From contig NZ_CP129137.1 of NCBI RefSeq assembly GCF_030406905.1, forward strand, positions 124,001-188,000: a stretch of 64,000 nucleotides of DNA, read 5' to 3'. The translations under genes and the position numbers were made by a program. This DNA is from Streptomyces sp. HUAS CB01. GTDB lineage: Bacteria; Actinomycetota; Actinomycetes; Streptomycetales; Streptomycetaceae. Positions within the stretch are counted from its first letter, which is position 1. Every line of letters begins with the position of its first letter. The notes beneath the pieces were generated by a model. The model had not been told where the DNA came from and did not search any database. It worked only from the letters and a program-made list of their open reading frames with translations. Positions 45,532-54,638 of the stretch are shown piece after piece.

Positions 45532-46188
45532 TCAGGACTTGGGCATGAGGACGGTGTCGATGATGTATACGGTGGCGTTGGCGGTGGGGACGTTGCCGCA
45601 GACCACCTTGGAGTTGTCGTTGACGGTGTAGTTCTCGCCGGAGCCGTTGGTGGTGAGGGTGGACTTCTGGAGTGTGTCGTAGCTGCCGTTGCCGAGCTGC
45701 CGCGGGGTGAGCTTCTGACCGACGACGTGGTAGGTGAGGATGTCGGTGAGCATCTGCTTGTCGGCGAGGACCTTGTCGAGGTCGGCCTTGGGAATCTTGG
45801 CGAAGGCGTCGTTGGTGGGAGCGAAGACGGTGATGTTCTCGGCGTTGTTCAGGGTGTCGACCAGGCCCGCCTTCTTCACCGCGGCGACCAGGGTCGACAG
45901 TGCGGGGTTGTTGGAGGCGGCGGTGGCGACGGGGTCCTCGGCCATCCCGTCGAAGGAGCCGGCTCCTTCCTTCGGCACGGAGGCACAGGCCGGTCCGAAG
46001 GGGCTGTCGGCGGGTACGGCGTCGTCCATGGCGGGCGTCGACTGCTCCTCGGCCGGGGCCGAGGTGGCGGCCTTGTCCGCGGCCGAGTCGGAGCCGCCGT
46101 CGCCACCGCCGCAGGCGCTCAGTGCGAAGGGCAGGACGACGGCCGCGGTGACGGCGACGGCGGTACGACGGAAGCGCAGGTGATGCAT
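45532..46188 (-). CDS. Fasciclin-domain lipoprotein (MPT70/83-like)
   Basis: A 218-residue exported lipoprotein (lipobox FALSAC, C26), a low-complexity Ser/Ala/Glu linker, then one fasciclin FAS1 domain with both conserved blocks (NITVFAPTNDAFAKIP and ILTYHVVGQKLTP) and the terminal ATVYIIDTVLMP. FAS1 proteins mediate adhesion or protein contact at the cell surface. AAGGAG precedes ATG 46188. In mycobacteria the homologues MPT70/MPT83 belong to the SigK regulon, and here sigK lies 2 kb away. A Mo-oxidoreductase gene lies between, on the same strand. Confidence 0.92.
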   Translation of the reverse strand: MHHLRFRRTAVAVTAAVVLPFALSACGGGDGGSDSAADKAATSAPAEEQSTPAMDDAVPADSPFGPACASVPKEGAGSFDGMAEDPVATAASNNPALSTLVAAVKKAGLVDTLNNAENITVFAPTNDAFAKIPKADLDKVLADKQMLTDILTYHVVGQKLTPRQLGNGSYDTLQKSTLTTNGSGENYTVNDNSKVVCGNVPTANATVYIIDTVLMPKS

Positions 46189-46299
46189 CGTTTTCTCCTT
46201 GGGTGTTCTCATGGTTGCTTGACGTGATGGCCAAGTGGCAGGGGGGCCTGCCGCACCGCGCCGGAGGCGCAGGCGGCCCCGCCCTGCGGGCGGACGGAG

Positions 46300-47925
46300 C
46301 TACTTTCGCCACGCGCCCTGGTCGACGTTGACGAGTACGGAGTGCCAGCCGCTCGCACCGTCGGGCACCGTCCCGGTTCGCTTCTCCGTCTGCGTCTCTC
46401 CGGTGCGGTCGGTCGCGCGAACGGTCAGGGTGTGGCTCCCCGGGGTGGCGTTCCAGGGGAAGGACCACTGGCGCCAGGTGTCGGTGGTGTGTTCGGCCGC
46501 AAGGTCGGCGGGTTCCCAGGGGCCGTCGTCGACCCGGATCTCCACACTGTCGATGCCCCGGTGCTGGGCCCAGGCGACTCCCGCGACCATGACGGTTCCG
46601 GGTCCCGGCCGGGCGAAGGCTTTGGGGGTGTCGATCCGGGACTGGGTTTTGACCGGAGCCCTCGGGGCCCAGTTGCGCTTCACCCAATAGGGGTCGTAGT
46701 CGGCGAAGGTGGTGAGCTCGATGTCCTCGATCCACTTGCACGCGGACACGTAACCGTACAGGCCGGGTACGACCATGCGGACCGGGAAGCCGTGGTCGAA
46801 CGGGAGGGGCCGGCCGTTCATGCCGACCGCGAGGATCGCGTCCCGGCCGTCCATGACGTCTTCCACCGGGGTTCCCAGGGTCATGCCGTCGACGGACCGC
46901 GACACCAACTGGTCGGCGGGGCCGCCGCGTGACGGGGGCTTCACTCCTGCCTCCTGCAGGAGTGAGGCAAGCGGTACGCCTGTCCAGCGCGCATTTCCCA
47001 CGTAAGGACCGCCGACCTCGTTGGAGACGCAGGTCAGGGTGATGTCCCGCTCGATCAGTTCACGTTCGAGCAGGTCCTCGAAAGAGAGGGTGAGCGGACG
47101 GCGTACGCCCTTGCCGTGGAGCCGCAGTCGCCAGGTCGTCGCGTCGACTTTCGGCACCACCAACGCGGTGTCGACCCGGTAGAAGTCCCTGTTCGGAGTG
47201 ATGAACGGCTTCAGGCCCGGGACCCTCAGCACCGCGCCGGAAGGTACGGACCGGGCCGGGGCACCGGAAGCTGGCAGACGGACCGCCGCCCGGGATGCCA
47301 GGGCACCGCTGCTGCGAGCGGAGGCGAGTTCGCGTCCCCACGCGGTTGCCCCGGCAGATGCGGCCGCAGCGGCGGAGACGGAGATGAGGAACCCCCGACG
47401 GTCCCAGCCCCCGGCCGCGACAGGGCTGTCGGGCGCGATGTCGCGGTTCACTGCCAGACGGCCCGCCAGGAGGTACAGCAACGCGGACGCAGCGAGCGCC
47501 CCCACTGTCGACGGCACCGCGTCCGCCCAGGACGCCGAATCCGGTCGCCCGAGCGCGGCCGCGGCACCGGTGACGCCGAACAGCAGCGCCCCGACCGCGG
47601 CCGCCCGCCGGTGCCGCAGTGCGAGCAGGCCGAGTGCGACGGCGATCGCCGACACCACCACCACGATGCCGAGTTGCAGAACCGACTTGTCGCTGGTCCC
47701 GAACTGACGGATCGCCCAGTCCTTCACGGGCGCCGGGGTGACGTCGACGACCCAACCGCCGACCGCTTTCACCGGTCCGGCCTCCGGCCTGACAGCGGCG
47801 GCTGCGAGTTCCGCGGCTGCCAGCGCCGCGAAGCCGGCCAGCAGACCACTGGCACAGGCCAGTAGCCGGCGGCTCACTGAAGTGTTCTCGATCGTCACAC
47901 CGGGGATTCGGCACTCCCGCCGCAT
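46300..47925 (-). CDS. Membrane-anchored molybdopterin oxidoreductase
   Basis: A 541-residue protein. The N-terminal third has about five transmembrane helices, then a sulfite-oxidase-type molybdopterin domain with the Mo-ligand cysteine C299 (DITLTCVSNEVGG), GVPLASLL, PFDHGFPVRMVVPGLYGY and a C-terminal Ig-like dimerisation domain (GVAWAQHRGIDSVEIRVDDG). The substrate is probably oxidised outside the membrane. The start could be ATG 47925 or GTG 47898; neither has a clear ribosome site. It diverges from sigK and is followed by the fasciclin gene, as in mycobacterial SigK-controlled loci. Confidence 0.88.
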   Translation of the reverse strand: MRRECRIPGVTIENTSVSRRLLACASGLLAGFAALAAAELAAAAVRPEAGPVKAVGGWVVDVTPAPVKDWAIRQFGTSDKSVLQLGIVVVVSAIAVALGLLALRHRRAAAVGALLFGVTGAAAALGRPDSASWADAVPSTVGALAASALLYLLAGRLAVNRDIAPDSPVAAGGWDRRGFLISVSAAAAASAGATAWGRELASARSSGALASRAAVRLPASGAPARSVPSGAVLRVPGLKPFITPNRDFYRVDTALVVPKVDATTWRLRLHGKGVRRPLTLSFEDLLERELIERDITLTCVSNEVGGPYVGNARWTGVPLASLLQEAGVKPPSRGGPADQLVSRSVDGMTLGTPVEDVMDGRDAILAVGMNGRPLPFDHGFPVRMVVPGLYGYVSACKWIEDIELTTFADYDPYWVKRNWAPRAPVKTQSRIDTPKAFARPGPGTVMVAGVAWAQHRGIDSVEIRVDDGPWEPADLAAEHTTDTWRQWSFPWNATPGSHTLTVRATDRTGETQTEKRTGTVPDGASGWHSVLVNVDQGAWRK

Positions 47926-48269
47926 GCGGATTGGTCCGTCCTGCGAACGGATGACCAGGGCGGGCTCGGTTGACGCGGGGCGACTGCGTCCACCCTTTGA
48001 CGGGACCGAGGATCGGAGGAGCGCCCGTGCGTCGGTGCGGGCAGCCGATCCACGCTCTCGTGGGTCATTGGGTGGTGCGGAACCGGGCGGTGACCGAACC
48101 CGCGGGCCCCACGCCCACGGCCCGGACGGGCACCTGGACTGAACGCCGCGGATCGGGACAGCGGCGTACGGAGGGCTCCTGGACCGGATCCCTCACGCGG
48201 CAATCCGCATGGCGCTCAGCAGCGAATGGCTGAAGAGGGCTGCTTCGCCCTGATGCGTTGAGGAGATTC
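47926..48269. other. Divergent promoter region, sigK and Mo-oxidoreductase
   Basis: About 340 bp between the divergent genes. It should hold a SigK-dependent promoter for one or both directions, but I could not place the mycobacterial CCATCC/CGAAT-type elements with confidence. No gene is recognised. Confidence 0.5.
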
Positions 48270-48863
48270 ATGCCTGTCCCACGACCCGCACGGCCCAGCA
48301 CGGCCGCCGCCGTACACGGTCCGTCAGCGGACGCTCTCCTCGTCCAGGTCGCGCGCGGCGACCAGGACGCTTTCGGTGAGCTCTACGACATGGTCAGCGG
48401 TGCGGTCTTCGGCACCATCCGCGGAGTTCTTCGCGACCCCGCCCAGTCGGAGGAGGTGATGCAGGAAGTGATGATCCAGGTCTGGCGCACGGCTCCCAGG
48501 TTCCAGGTCGACAAGGGCAGCGGAATGAACTGGGTACTGACGCTCGCGCACCGTCGCGCCGTGGACCGCGTCCGCTCGGAGCAGGCAACCGTCGACCGCG
48601 ACCACAAGGCGGCCCTCCTCGACAGCACACCCGCCTACGACCACGTCGCCGAGCAGGTCGAGGCACGGCTCGAGCACCAGCAGGTGCGGCGCTGTCTGCG
48701 GTTCCTCACCCAGCTCCAGCGGGAGTCCGTCACCCTCGCCTACTACCGGGGCCTGACCTACCGAGAGGTGGCGGAACTCCTCGGCCTGCCGCTCGGCACC
48801 GTCAAGACACGGCTTCGTGACGGGCTCATCCGGCTCCGCGACTGCATGGGGGTAGAGGCATGA
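48270..48863 (+). CDS. sigK: ECF sigma factor SigK
   Basis: A 197-residue ECF sigma factor. Region 2 runs FGELYDMVSGAVFGTIRGVL with QSEEVMQEVMIQVWR, and region 4 has TLAYYRGLTYREVAELLGLP then GTVKTRLRDGLIRL. GAGGAG precedes ATG 48270. The next gene, overlapping by 4 bp, is an RskA-type anti-sigma factor, which fixes the assignment to the SigK group. Regulation is expected to be by membrane proteolysis of RskA. Predicted targets are the adjacent fasciclin lipoprotein and Mo-oxidoreductase. Confidence 0.9.
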   Translation: MPVPRPARPSTAAAVHGPSADALLVQVARGDQDAFGELYDMVSGAVFGTIRGVLRDPAQSEEVMQEVMIQVWRTAPRFQVDKGSGMNWVLTLAHRRAVDRVRSEQATVDRDHKAALLDSTPAYDHVAEQVEARLEHQQVRRCLRFLTQLQRESVTLAYYRGLTYREVAELLGLPLGTVKTRLRDGLIRLRDCMGVEA

Positions 48864-49606
48864 TCCGCCGCGCTGACGGCGCCGGCCTGCACACGGCGAC
48901 CGGCGCCTATGCCCTGCACGCGCTGCCCGAGAACGAACGCGACAGCTTCGAACGGCACCTCGTGGACTGTGGCGCGTGCGCCCAGGAAGTCCTTGAGCTG
49001 CAGGCGACGGCCGTCCGCCTCGGTCTGGCCGCGACGGTACGGCCGGCTCCCGAAGTGCGGAGCCGTGTCGTGGAGAAGATCCGGCACATCCGGCAGGAAC
49101 CACCCCCGGTTGCGCAGTACCGGACACACCGGCTCCGCCGCCTCCCCCGCTTCACCCTTGCGGCCGCCATCGCCATCGGCATCGCGGGCGGTGTTGCGTT
49201 CCGGCAGCACCAGGAGGCCGGCGACGCCCGGACCCGGGCGGAACACGCACAGGCCGGGGCCGCCGAGGTGTCCCGAGTGCTGACGGCTTCGGACGCGACC
49301 TACACCAGCGGTCGGACGAAGGACGGTGCACGCGCGACCGTGGTCGTCTCGCGGGAACGCGACCAGGCAGTGATGCTCGCCTCCGGCCTACCGGCTCTGC
49401 CGAAGGGCAAGGTCTACCAGCTCTGGTTCGATGACGACGGCGCCATGCGCGATGCGGGTCTGCTGGACGGCGACACCGGCGCCCACACCGTCCTCATGCA
49501 CGGTCCTGCACGTGCCGCGTCCGGCATCGGCATCACCGTCGAGCCGTCCGGCGGCTCGCCCGCGCCGACGGCCCGGCCTGTGATGGTCATGGAACTCCCC
49601 GTCTGA
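48860..49606 (+). CDS. rskA: Anti-sigma-K factor RskA
   Basis: A 248-residue membrane anti-sigma factor. The cytosolic N-terminal domain contains the zinc-binding motif H33-x3-C37-x2-C40 (FERHLVDCGAC) and TGAYALHALPENER, typical of RskA. One transmembrane helix follows (about residues 97-113, FTLAAAIAIGIAGGVAF), then an extracytoplasmic RskA domain ending GIGITVEPSGGSPAPT. It binds and inhibits SigK until cleaved. Its ATG overlaps the sigK stop (ATGA). A short hairpin coincides with its stop codon. Confidence 0.92.
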   Translation: MIRRADGAGLHTATGAYALHALPENERDSFERHLVDCGACAQEVLELQATAVRLGLAATVRPAPEVRSRVVEKIRHIRQEPPPVAQYRTHRLRRLPRFTLAAAIAIGIAGGVAFRQHQEAGDARTRAEHAQAGAAEVSRVLTASDATYTSGRTKDGARATVVVSRERDQAVMLASGLPALPKGKVYQLWFDDDGAMRDAGLLDGDTGAHTVLMHGPARAASGIGITVEPSGGSPAPTARPVMVMELPV

Positions 49607-49611
49607 CGGGG
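49597..49611 (+). terminator. Short hairpin at the rskA stop
   Basis: ccccgt and acgggg form a 6-bp stem with a 3-base loop spanning the stop codon; a plausible weak terminator. Confidence 0.4.
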
Positions 49612-49699
49612 CACGGTGGAACCACCTCGGCAGGGTCGCGTCTCGCCGAGCACAGCGGCGCTGGGCCCTGCCGCCCGCGAGCACGGCGGCGACCGGCCG

Positions 49700-49985
49700 T
49701 TTCGGCATCACCACCCGACCGCACCGACCGACCCACCCATGCTGCCCGGCGACCCTTCCTTGCACTTCAACGAGGTCCCGGAACCCGAGTCGGCCGAGAA
49801 CAGGCTGCATCTGTGCCTGCGCCCGGACACCTCACGGGACACAGAGGTTGACCGGCTGCCGAAGCCGGGCGTCCCCCTGGTCGCCGATCGCCGCAAGCCG
49901 GACGGCTGGGGACTGGTCGTTCACGCCGACCCGGAAGACAACGAGTTCTGCCTGCTGCTGTCGGGCGCTCGTGCACGACGTCCGA
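49700..49985 (+). pseudogene. VOC/glyoxalase-like C-terminal fragment
   Basis: A plus frame reads DPSLHFNEVPEPESAENRLH followed by LCLRPDTSRDTEVDRL, then PDGWGLVVHADPEDNEFCLL. This is the second half of a glyoxalase_6-type VOC protein, whose usual ending is ADPEGNEFCVL. The N-terminal half is missing and the frame then runs into unrelated sequence. No start codon with a ribosome site precedes it. It is a truncated, non-functional remnant between rskA and the P-type ATPase. Confidence 0.65.
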
Positions 49986-50038
49986 CCCGGCCGTGTCCCC
50001 GGCCGAAGGGCCGAGACGCGGGAAGTCCACGTCGGCGT

Positions 50039-52786
50039 TCACCGCCTCTTCTCCACCCCGGGAGCTGCGACTTCCGGTCGCATCGGCGTCGGATCCTCCC
50101 TCCGCAGCGCACGACGACGTACCGTCCATCGCCGCATCTCGTCGGTGCCCCAGACGATGACGGGGAAACAGGTGATGAGTGCGATGACGTCCGCGGGCAG
50201 AGCGGCGGTGCCGAACATGTGCTGGAAGAGCGGTACATACACGAGCACGGCCGTGAACGCGATCTCGAAAGCGATCCCGTACAGCAGCAGGGTATTGCTG
50301 AACACACCTATCTGACGCAGTGAGGCGTGCTCCGTTCTGGCCGCCATGGCGGTGCCGACCTGGCAGGTGACGATTCCCGCGAACGTCGCCGTCGTCGCCG
50401 TGAGATACGCGTGGTGCAGGTCGCTGCCGGGGCCGGTGGGGTCTCCGGGCTGCCAGCCCGCCCGCCAGAGGACGTAGAAGTAGCCCGTCATGACGAGCAC
50501 CGCCGAGACCGCTCCGAGATAGCCCCAGCCGCGGACCAGCATGGCGGGCGAGATGATGCTCTGCCGGCTCGATCGTGGCGGCCGCTTCATGACTCCCGGC
50601 TCCGCGCGCTCCCGTCCCAGAGCGAGGGCAGGGAGCGTTTCGGTTCCGAGGTCGATCGCCAGGATCTGCAGCACCGTGAGCGGCAGCGGGACGGTGCCGG
50701 CCGACAGCGCGAAGACGAGGAACGGAACGGCCTCCGGCGTGAGGTGGGCGAAGATGTAGACGATGAACTTGCGGACGTTGTCGTACACGCGCCGGCCGGA
50801 CTCGACGGCGGTGACGATGGTGGCGAAGTTGTCGTCGGTGAGCACCATCGTGGCCGCCTCGCGGGCGACGTCGGTGCCCGAACGCCCCATGGCCACACCG
50901 ATGTGAGCCCGGTGGAGTGCCGGGGCGTCGTTCACGCCGTCGCCCGTCATCGCGACGATCCGGCCGTGCGCGCGAAGGGTGTCGGCGACCTTCAGCTTCG
51001 TCTCGGGTGAGGACCGGGCGAAGACGATCTCCGACTCCGGTCCGGTGATGAGCAGGTCGTCCAGTTCGCGGTCCGTGACCCTTTCCGACTCCTGTATGAC
51101 GAGCAGTTCCGGACGGCCGATTCCGACCTCCTTGGCCACGGCGGCCGCGGTGGCCCCGTTGTCGCCGGTCACGATGTGCACCCTCAGCCCCGCGTCGTGG
51201 CAGCGCCGGACGGCGGCCGCCACCTCCGGCCGCGGGGGGTCGTACAGTCCGACCAGGCCCACCAGCCGGAGTTCCCTTTCCGCCTGCTCACGGTGTTCGG
51301 GCGGTTCGGGAAGTTCCCGGTCCGCGACGGCGAGAACGCGCATCCCCTGACGCGCGAGGTCGTCCGCCGCGGCCCGCGCCTGGCTCACGTCGTGCCCGTT
51401 CCCGGCGCCGGCGTCCGCCGTGCGCGCCAGCACGCTCTCCGGCGCTCCCTTCACCACGAGCCGGAAGTGATCGCTTCCGGGCTCGGGCCGTACCAGCGTG
51501 GACATCAGCCGCAGTCGCGGGTCGAACCGGAACAGTGCCGCGCGGCGTTCGTCCCTGCGGGTGAGGTCGGGTGCACCACCGAGCGCCGCGGCACCTGCGA
51601 CGAGGGCCGCTTCCGTGGGGTCGCCGTGCAGGTCTCCCCGCTCGTCCCGGGTGACGGTCGTGCACTCTGCCATGGCCTCGGCCAGCCCGGTCGTCCACGG
51701 TCCGGTTTCGGTGCCGTGCCCCGGCGTCCACGCCGCTTGCAGGCGCATGCGGTTCTGAGTGAGCGTCCCCGTCTTGTCGGTACAGATCACACTGGTCGAG
51801 CCGAGGGTCTCCACCGCACTGAGCCGCTTGACGACCGCTCCCTGCCGGGCCAGGAGCCGCACACCGACCGCGAGTGCCAGGGTGATCGTCGGAAGGAGGC
51901 CTTCCGGCACGTTGGCGACGAGGAGCCCGATGGCGAACATGAGGGCGTCGGTCAGCGGGAGGCCGATCATCCATCCGATGAGGAGGAAGGCCACGCCGAT
52001 CGCGACCGCGGCCGCGGCGATCAGCCAGGCGACCCTCTTGACCTGCTGCTCCAACGGCGAGGACTCACGCCGCGTACGTTGGCTGAGAGCCGCGATACGG
52101 CCCAGCTCGGTGTGGTTTCCTGTGGCGAAGACGATGGCCTGCGCCTGTCCGCCCGTGCAGGTGGTGCCGCTGAAGACGAGGTTGGGTTCCTCGAGCAGCG
52201 GCTTGCCCTGCAGTGCCGGACCGGCGAACCGGTCGACCGGTGCCGACTCGCCGGTGAGCATCGACAGGTCGGCTTCGATACCGCCTTCGGTGAGTCGAGC
52301 GTCCGCGGGGATCTTGTCGCCCTCCTCGATCAGGACGATGTCGCCCGGCACCAGTTCCTTGGCGAGGACGTCGAGGGTTCTGCCGTCCCGCACCACCCGG
52401 GCGTGCTCGGGGAGGTAGCGCGCAAGGGTCTCCACCGCGTGTTCGGCCTGACGCTCCTGGAGGAGGGCGAATCCCGCGTTGACGAGGATCACGGCGACGA
52501 TCGCCCATCCCAGCACGGCGATGTCGGCGATGAAGGCCAGGGCGCCGGCGGCCCACAGGAGCAGTGCGAGCGGATGCGCGAGCTGCCGTGTCAGCTCCCG
52601 CCACACGGACTCGCCGGCGGTGGACCGCACCTCGTTCGGTCCGTACACGGCGAGACGCCGCTCCGCCTCCCGGCCGGACAGTCCACGAGCCCCGGTGCCC
52701 AGTTCGCGCCGCAGCAGTGCCAGGGGCTCCAGGGGGTCGGGTTCCGGAGCCGGCGTCGAGTGCGGCTGTGGCGCAGGGTGCCTCAC
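50039..52786 (-). CDS. Type II cation-transporting P-type ATPase
   Basis: A 915-residue membrane ATPase. An N-terminal cation ATPase domain ([19 protein letters not shown]) precedes the actuator domain ([11 protein letters not shown]), the M4 motif [10 protein letters not shown], phosphorylation D337 in [11 protein letters not shown], nucleotide-binding KGAPESVL, the hinge [12 protein letters not shown] and a six-helix C-terminal cation ATPase domain. The [18 protein letters not shown] context resembles Na+/K+- and Ca2+-ATPase groups rather than heavy-metal pumps. The transported ion is not decidable here. There is no obvious operon partner. Confidence 0.9.
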   Translation of the reverse strand: MRHPAPQPHSTPAPEPDPLEPLALLRRELGTGARGLSGREAERRLAVYGPNEVRSTAGESVWRELTRQLAHPLALLLWAAGALAFIADIAVLGWAIVAVILVNAGFALLQERQAEHAVETLARYLPEHARVVRDGRTLDVLAKELVPGDIVLIEEGDKIPADARLTEGGIEADLSMLTGESAPVDRFAGPALQGKPLLEEPNLVFSGTTCTGGQAQAIVFATGNHTELGRIAALSQRTRRESSPLEQQVKRVAWLIAAAAVAIGVAFLLIGWMIGLPLTDALMFAIGLLVANVPEGLLPTITLALAVGVRLLARQGAVVKRLSAVETLGSTSVICTDKTGTLTQNRMRLQAAWTPGHGTETGPWTTGLAEAMAECTTVTRDERGDLHGDPTEAALVAGAAALGGAPDLTRRDERRAALFRFDPRLRLMSTLVRPEPGSDHFRLVVKGAPESVLARTADAGAGNGHDVSQARAAADDLARQGMRVLAVADRELPEPPEHREQAERELRLVGLVGLYDPPRPEVAAAVRRCHDAGLRVHIVTGDNGATAAAVAKEVGIGRPELLVIQESERVTDRELDDLLITGPESEIVFARSSPETKLKVADTLRAHGRIVAMTGDGVNDAPALHRAHIGVAMGRSGTDVAREAATMVLTDDNFATIVTAVESGRRVYDNVRKFIVYIFAHLTPEAVPFLVFALSAGTVPLPLTVLQILAIDLGTETLPALALGRERAEPGVMKRPPRSSRQSIISPAMLVRGWGYLGAVSAVLVMTGYFYVLWRAGWQPGDPTGPGSDLHHAYLTATTATFAGIVTCQVGTAMAARTEHASLRQIGVFSNTLLLYGIAFEIAFTAVLVYVPLFQHMFGTAALPADVIALITCFPVIVWGTDEMRRWTVRRRALRREDPTPMRPEVAAPGVEKRR

Positions 52787-53422
52787 ACCATCGACACTCC
52801 GCGCGCCGGGACGGACTCCACAGGGCCGACAAGGGGCCCGGTCTGGTCCGAACGTCCCTTGCCGGGGCTCGGCGGAGCAAGAGGGCTGCCCCCGTCGGAG
52901 GGGTCGAGGATGGGTACGGGGCCGTCCGGCCCAGGTCTCCTGCCCGGGCAGCCCTGTGACAGGACCTGCCCGGACGTCACGCTGGGAGGCGCCACCGGGC
53001 CGTCCGTGCGCCCGTCACCGGGACACGGACCATGGCCGAGCCGCCCGAGTGCGTGCGGGCACTCCTCCGGCCGAGCGACTGCTCGGCCGGCTGCGCCCGT
53101 GAAGCGCGCCAACGACGACACACAACGCCACCGTCCCGACCAGGATCCGTCTCTCCTCGCCTGACAACAGCCGGACCGGCCCCCGGACCGCGTTCAGAGC
53201 CTCCTCAGCCGATCCGAGCGGTGGTCCAGCGGATCCCGCTCCCCCGGCGTCGGCGTCGCGCATGCCCGGGGCAGCAGCCCTGCGCGTGGGAAGAGGGGCG
53301 CATCGGGCTCACGGTGGGGGCCTCTCGGCCCAGGGTGCACGGCCCGCCGGTGACGCAGTCTGGGGGTGGACGGAGATTGCCCAGCACGACGCCACCAGCG
53401 GAACGGAAACTCGGGAGGCCCC
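52787..53422. other. Gap without recognisable gene
   Basis: About 640 bp between the divergent ATPase and cyclic-nucleotide-domain genes. A minus frame at 53015-53263 contains a hydrophobic run (ILVGTVALCVVVGALHG) but no family match or ribosome site, so I do not call it. Promoters for both genes must lie here. Confidence 0.45.
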
Positions 53423-53884
53423 ATGAACAGCTCCTTTCTCCACGGACTGCCTTCGGACGGCCAGGACCGTCTGATGGCGTGCTCGCACGAGGTCTCGTTT
53501 CCGGCAGGTACGCGGATATTCGACGAGGGCGACCCGGCCGACCGGTTCTGGATCATCCGCACCGGCTCGGTCACCCTCGACCTCCAGGCCCACGGCCGGC
53601 GGGCCGCCACGGTGGAGACACTGGGCCACGGTGATCTGCTCGGATGGTCCTGGCTGGTGCCGCCGTACAAGTGGCGGCTGGGAGCCGAGGCCTTCAGTCT
53701 CGTACGAGCACACGAGTTCGACGCCAGAGCGGTACGCGGGCTGTGCGACGTGGATCCCGTGTTCGGACTCGCCCTGACCCGCCACGCCCTGGAGGTCGTC
53801 GCCCACCGGCTGCAGGCGACCCGGATCCGCCTCCTCGACACCTACGCGCCCCACGGGAGCGGAGTGATGCAGTCCCCACGCTGA
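53423..53884 (+). CDS. Stand-alone cyclic-nucleotide-binding domain protein
   Basis: A 153-residue protein consisting almost entirely of a Crp/PKA-type cNMP-binding barrel (VSFPAGTRIFDEGDPADRFW; GSVTLDL; LGHGDLLGWSWL) followed by a short helix. It lacks the winged-helix DNA-binding domain of Crp/Fnr regulators, so it is not a transcription factor by itself. It may gate a partner protein. ATG 53423 follows GGGAGG. The phosphate-binding cassette is altered (GWSWLVPPYKWR in place of GExxLxxxxxRxA), so nucleotide binding is doubtful. Confidence 0.82.
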   Translation: MNSSFLHGLPSDGQDRLMACSHEVSFPAGTRIFDEGDPADRFWIIRTGSVTLDLQAHGRRAATVETLGHGDLLGWSWLVPPYKWRLGAEAFSLVRAHEFDARAVRGLCDVDPVFGLALTRHALEVVAHRLQATRIRLLDTYAPHGSGVMQSPR

Positions 53885-53958
53885 TTCGCTGGTGTCGGCA
53901 CCTGGCCCCTGGCCAGGGGGCCGACTGCGAACCCCTGCCCGGTGACGGCGGCGCCCGG

Positions 53959-54054
53959 CTCGCCCGGCCCTGCGCGGGCGTGGTGCACGGCTCGCCCGGC
54001 CCGGCATGGGCCTGGTGCCCGACTCGCCCGGCCCGGCGCGGGCGTGGTGCCCGA
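53959..54054. repeat. 32-bp tandem repeat, three copies
   Basis: Three head-to-tail copies of a 32-bp GC-rich unit beginning ctcgcccggcc at 53959, 53991 and 54023, with a few substitutions between copies. There are no spacers, so it is not a CRISPR array. The unit is not a multiple of three and is not inside a credible gene. Confidence 0.8.
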
Positions 54055-54564
54055 CCGTTGCCCCCGTGAGCGCGCAGCATCGGCTGTGCCCATGCGGCGG
54101 CGTGCCAGCAGCCGCGTCCTGCAGCGCTTCGCTCGAGCTCCGGAGACGCCGGCGGAGCTGCCGGCCACCGACCGGAAACGGAGTCGGCTGGTGAGGGAGG
54201 CGACCGAGGAACCCGTGGGACCCGGCGGGGAAGGCCGTGCGGACCGCGGGTGAGATGCGGTTGCCGTGAGCCGGTCCTCGGTCATCGACGGGGCGGACGG
54301 GCACACGGGCACACGGCAAGGGCCGGACGCCGAAAACCTCTCGCCGGTCCCCACCGCTGCCTCAGCGCGGCCGCCGTGTCGGCTTGCTTCCGGACACCCG
54401 GCTTCCGCTCTGCCGGAGCCTCCGTTCGGCAGACGTCACCGGACCTCCTGTCGGGCGCCGAGGTGTACGGACTGGTCATGCTCCTGTCGCGGCCACGGCT
54501 TCGGCCCGCGCGCCCGGGAAAACGGACAGGGGCATGCCGGACCCCACGACACCACGGCCAGATA
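54055..54564. other. Gap upstream of the persulfide cluster
   Basis: About 500 bp after the tandem repeat with no recognised gene on either strand. The operators of the downstream cluster begin at its right end. Confidence 0.5.
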
Positions 54565-54613
54565 TACCCCCGGGGGTAATAGTGCTACGGTGGATCCAAT
54601 ACCCCAGGGGGTA
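54565..54613 (+). promoter_or_regulatory. Paired CstR-type operators
   Basis: TACCCCCGGGGGTA (54565-54578) and TACCCCAGGGGGTA (54600-54613) are two near-perfect palindromes of the CsoR/CstR operator type, 35 bp apart, just before the persulfide dioxygenase gene. They should mediate repression by the CstR-like protein encoded at 57157-57444, relieved by persulfide. Confidence 0.82.
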
Positions 54614-54638
54614 ATTTCCACACGAAGGGAGTATCCGC

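Noticed and set aside
53015..53263. An 82-codon minus frame with a hydrophobic stretch
   Set aside because: No ribosome site, no family match, and the flanking residues are low-complexity.
53959..54054. A CRISPR array
   Set aside because: The 32-bp units are contiguous with no spacers and no cas genes are present.
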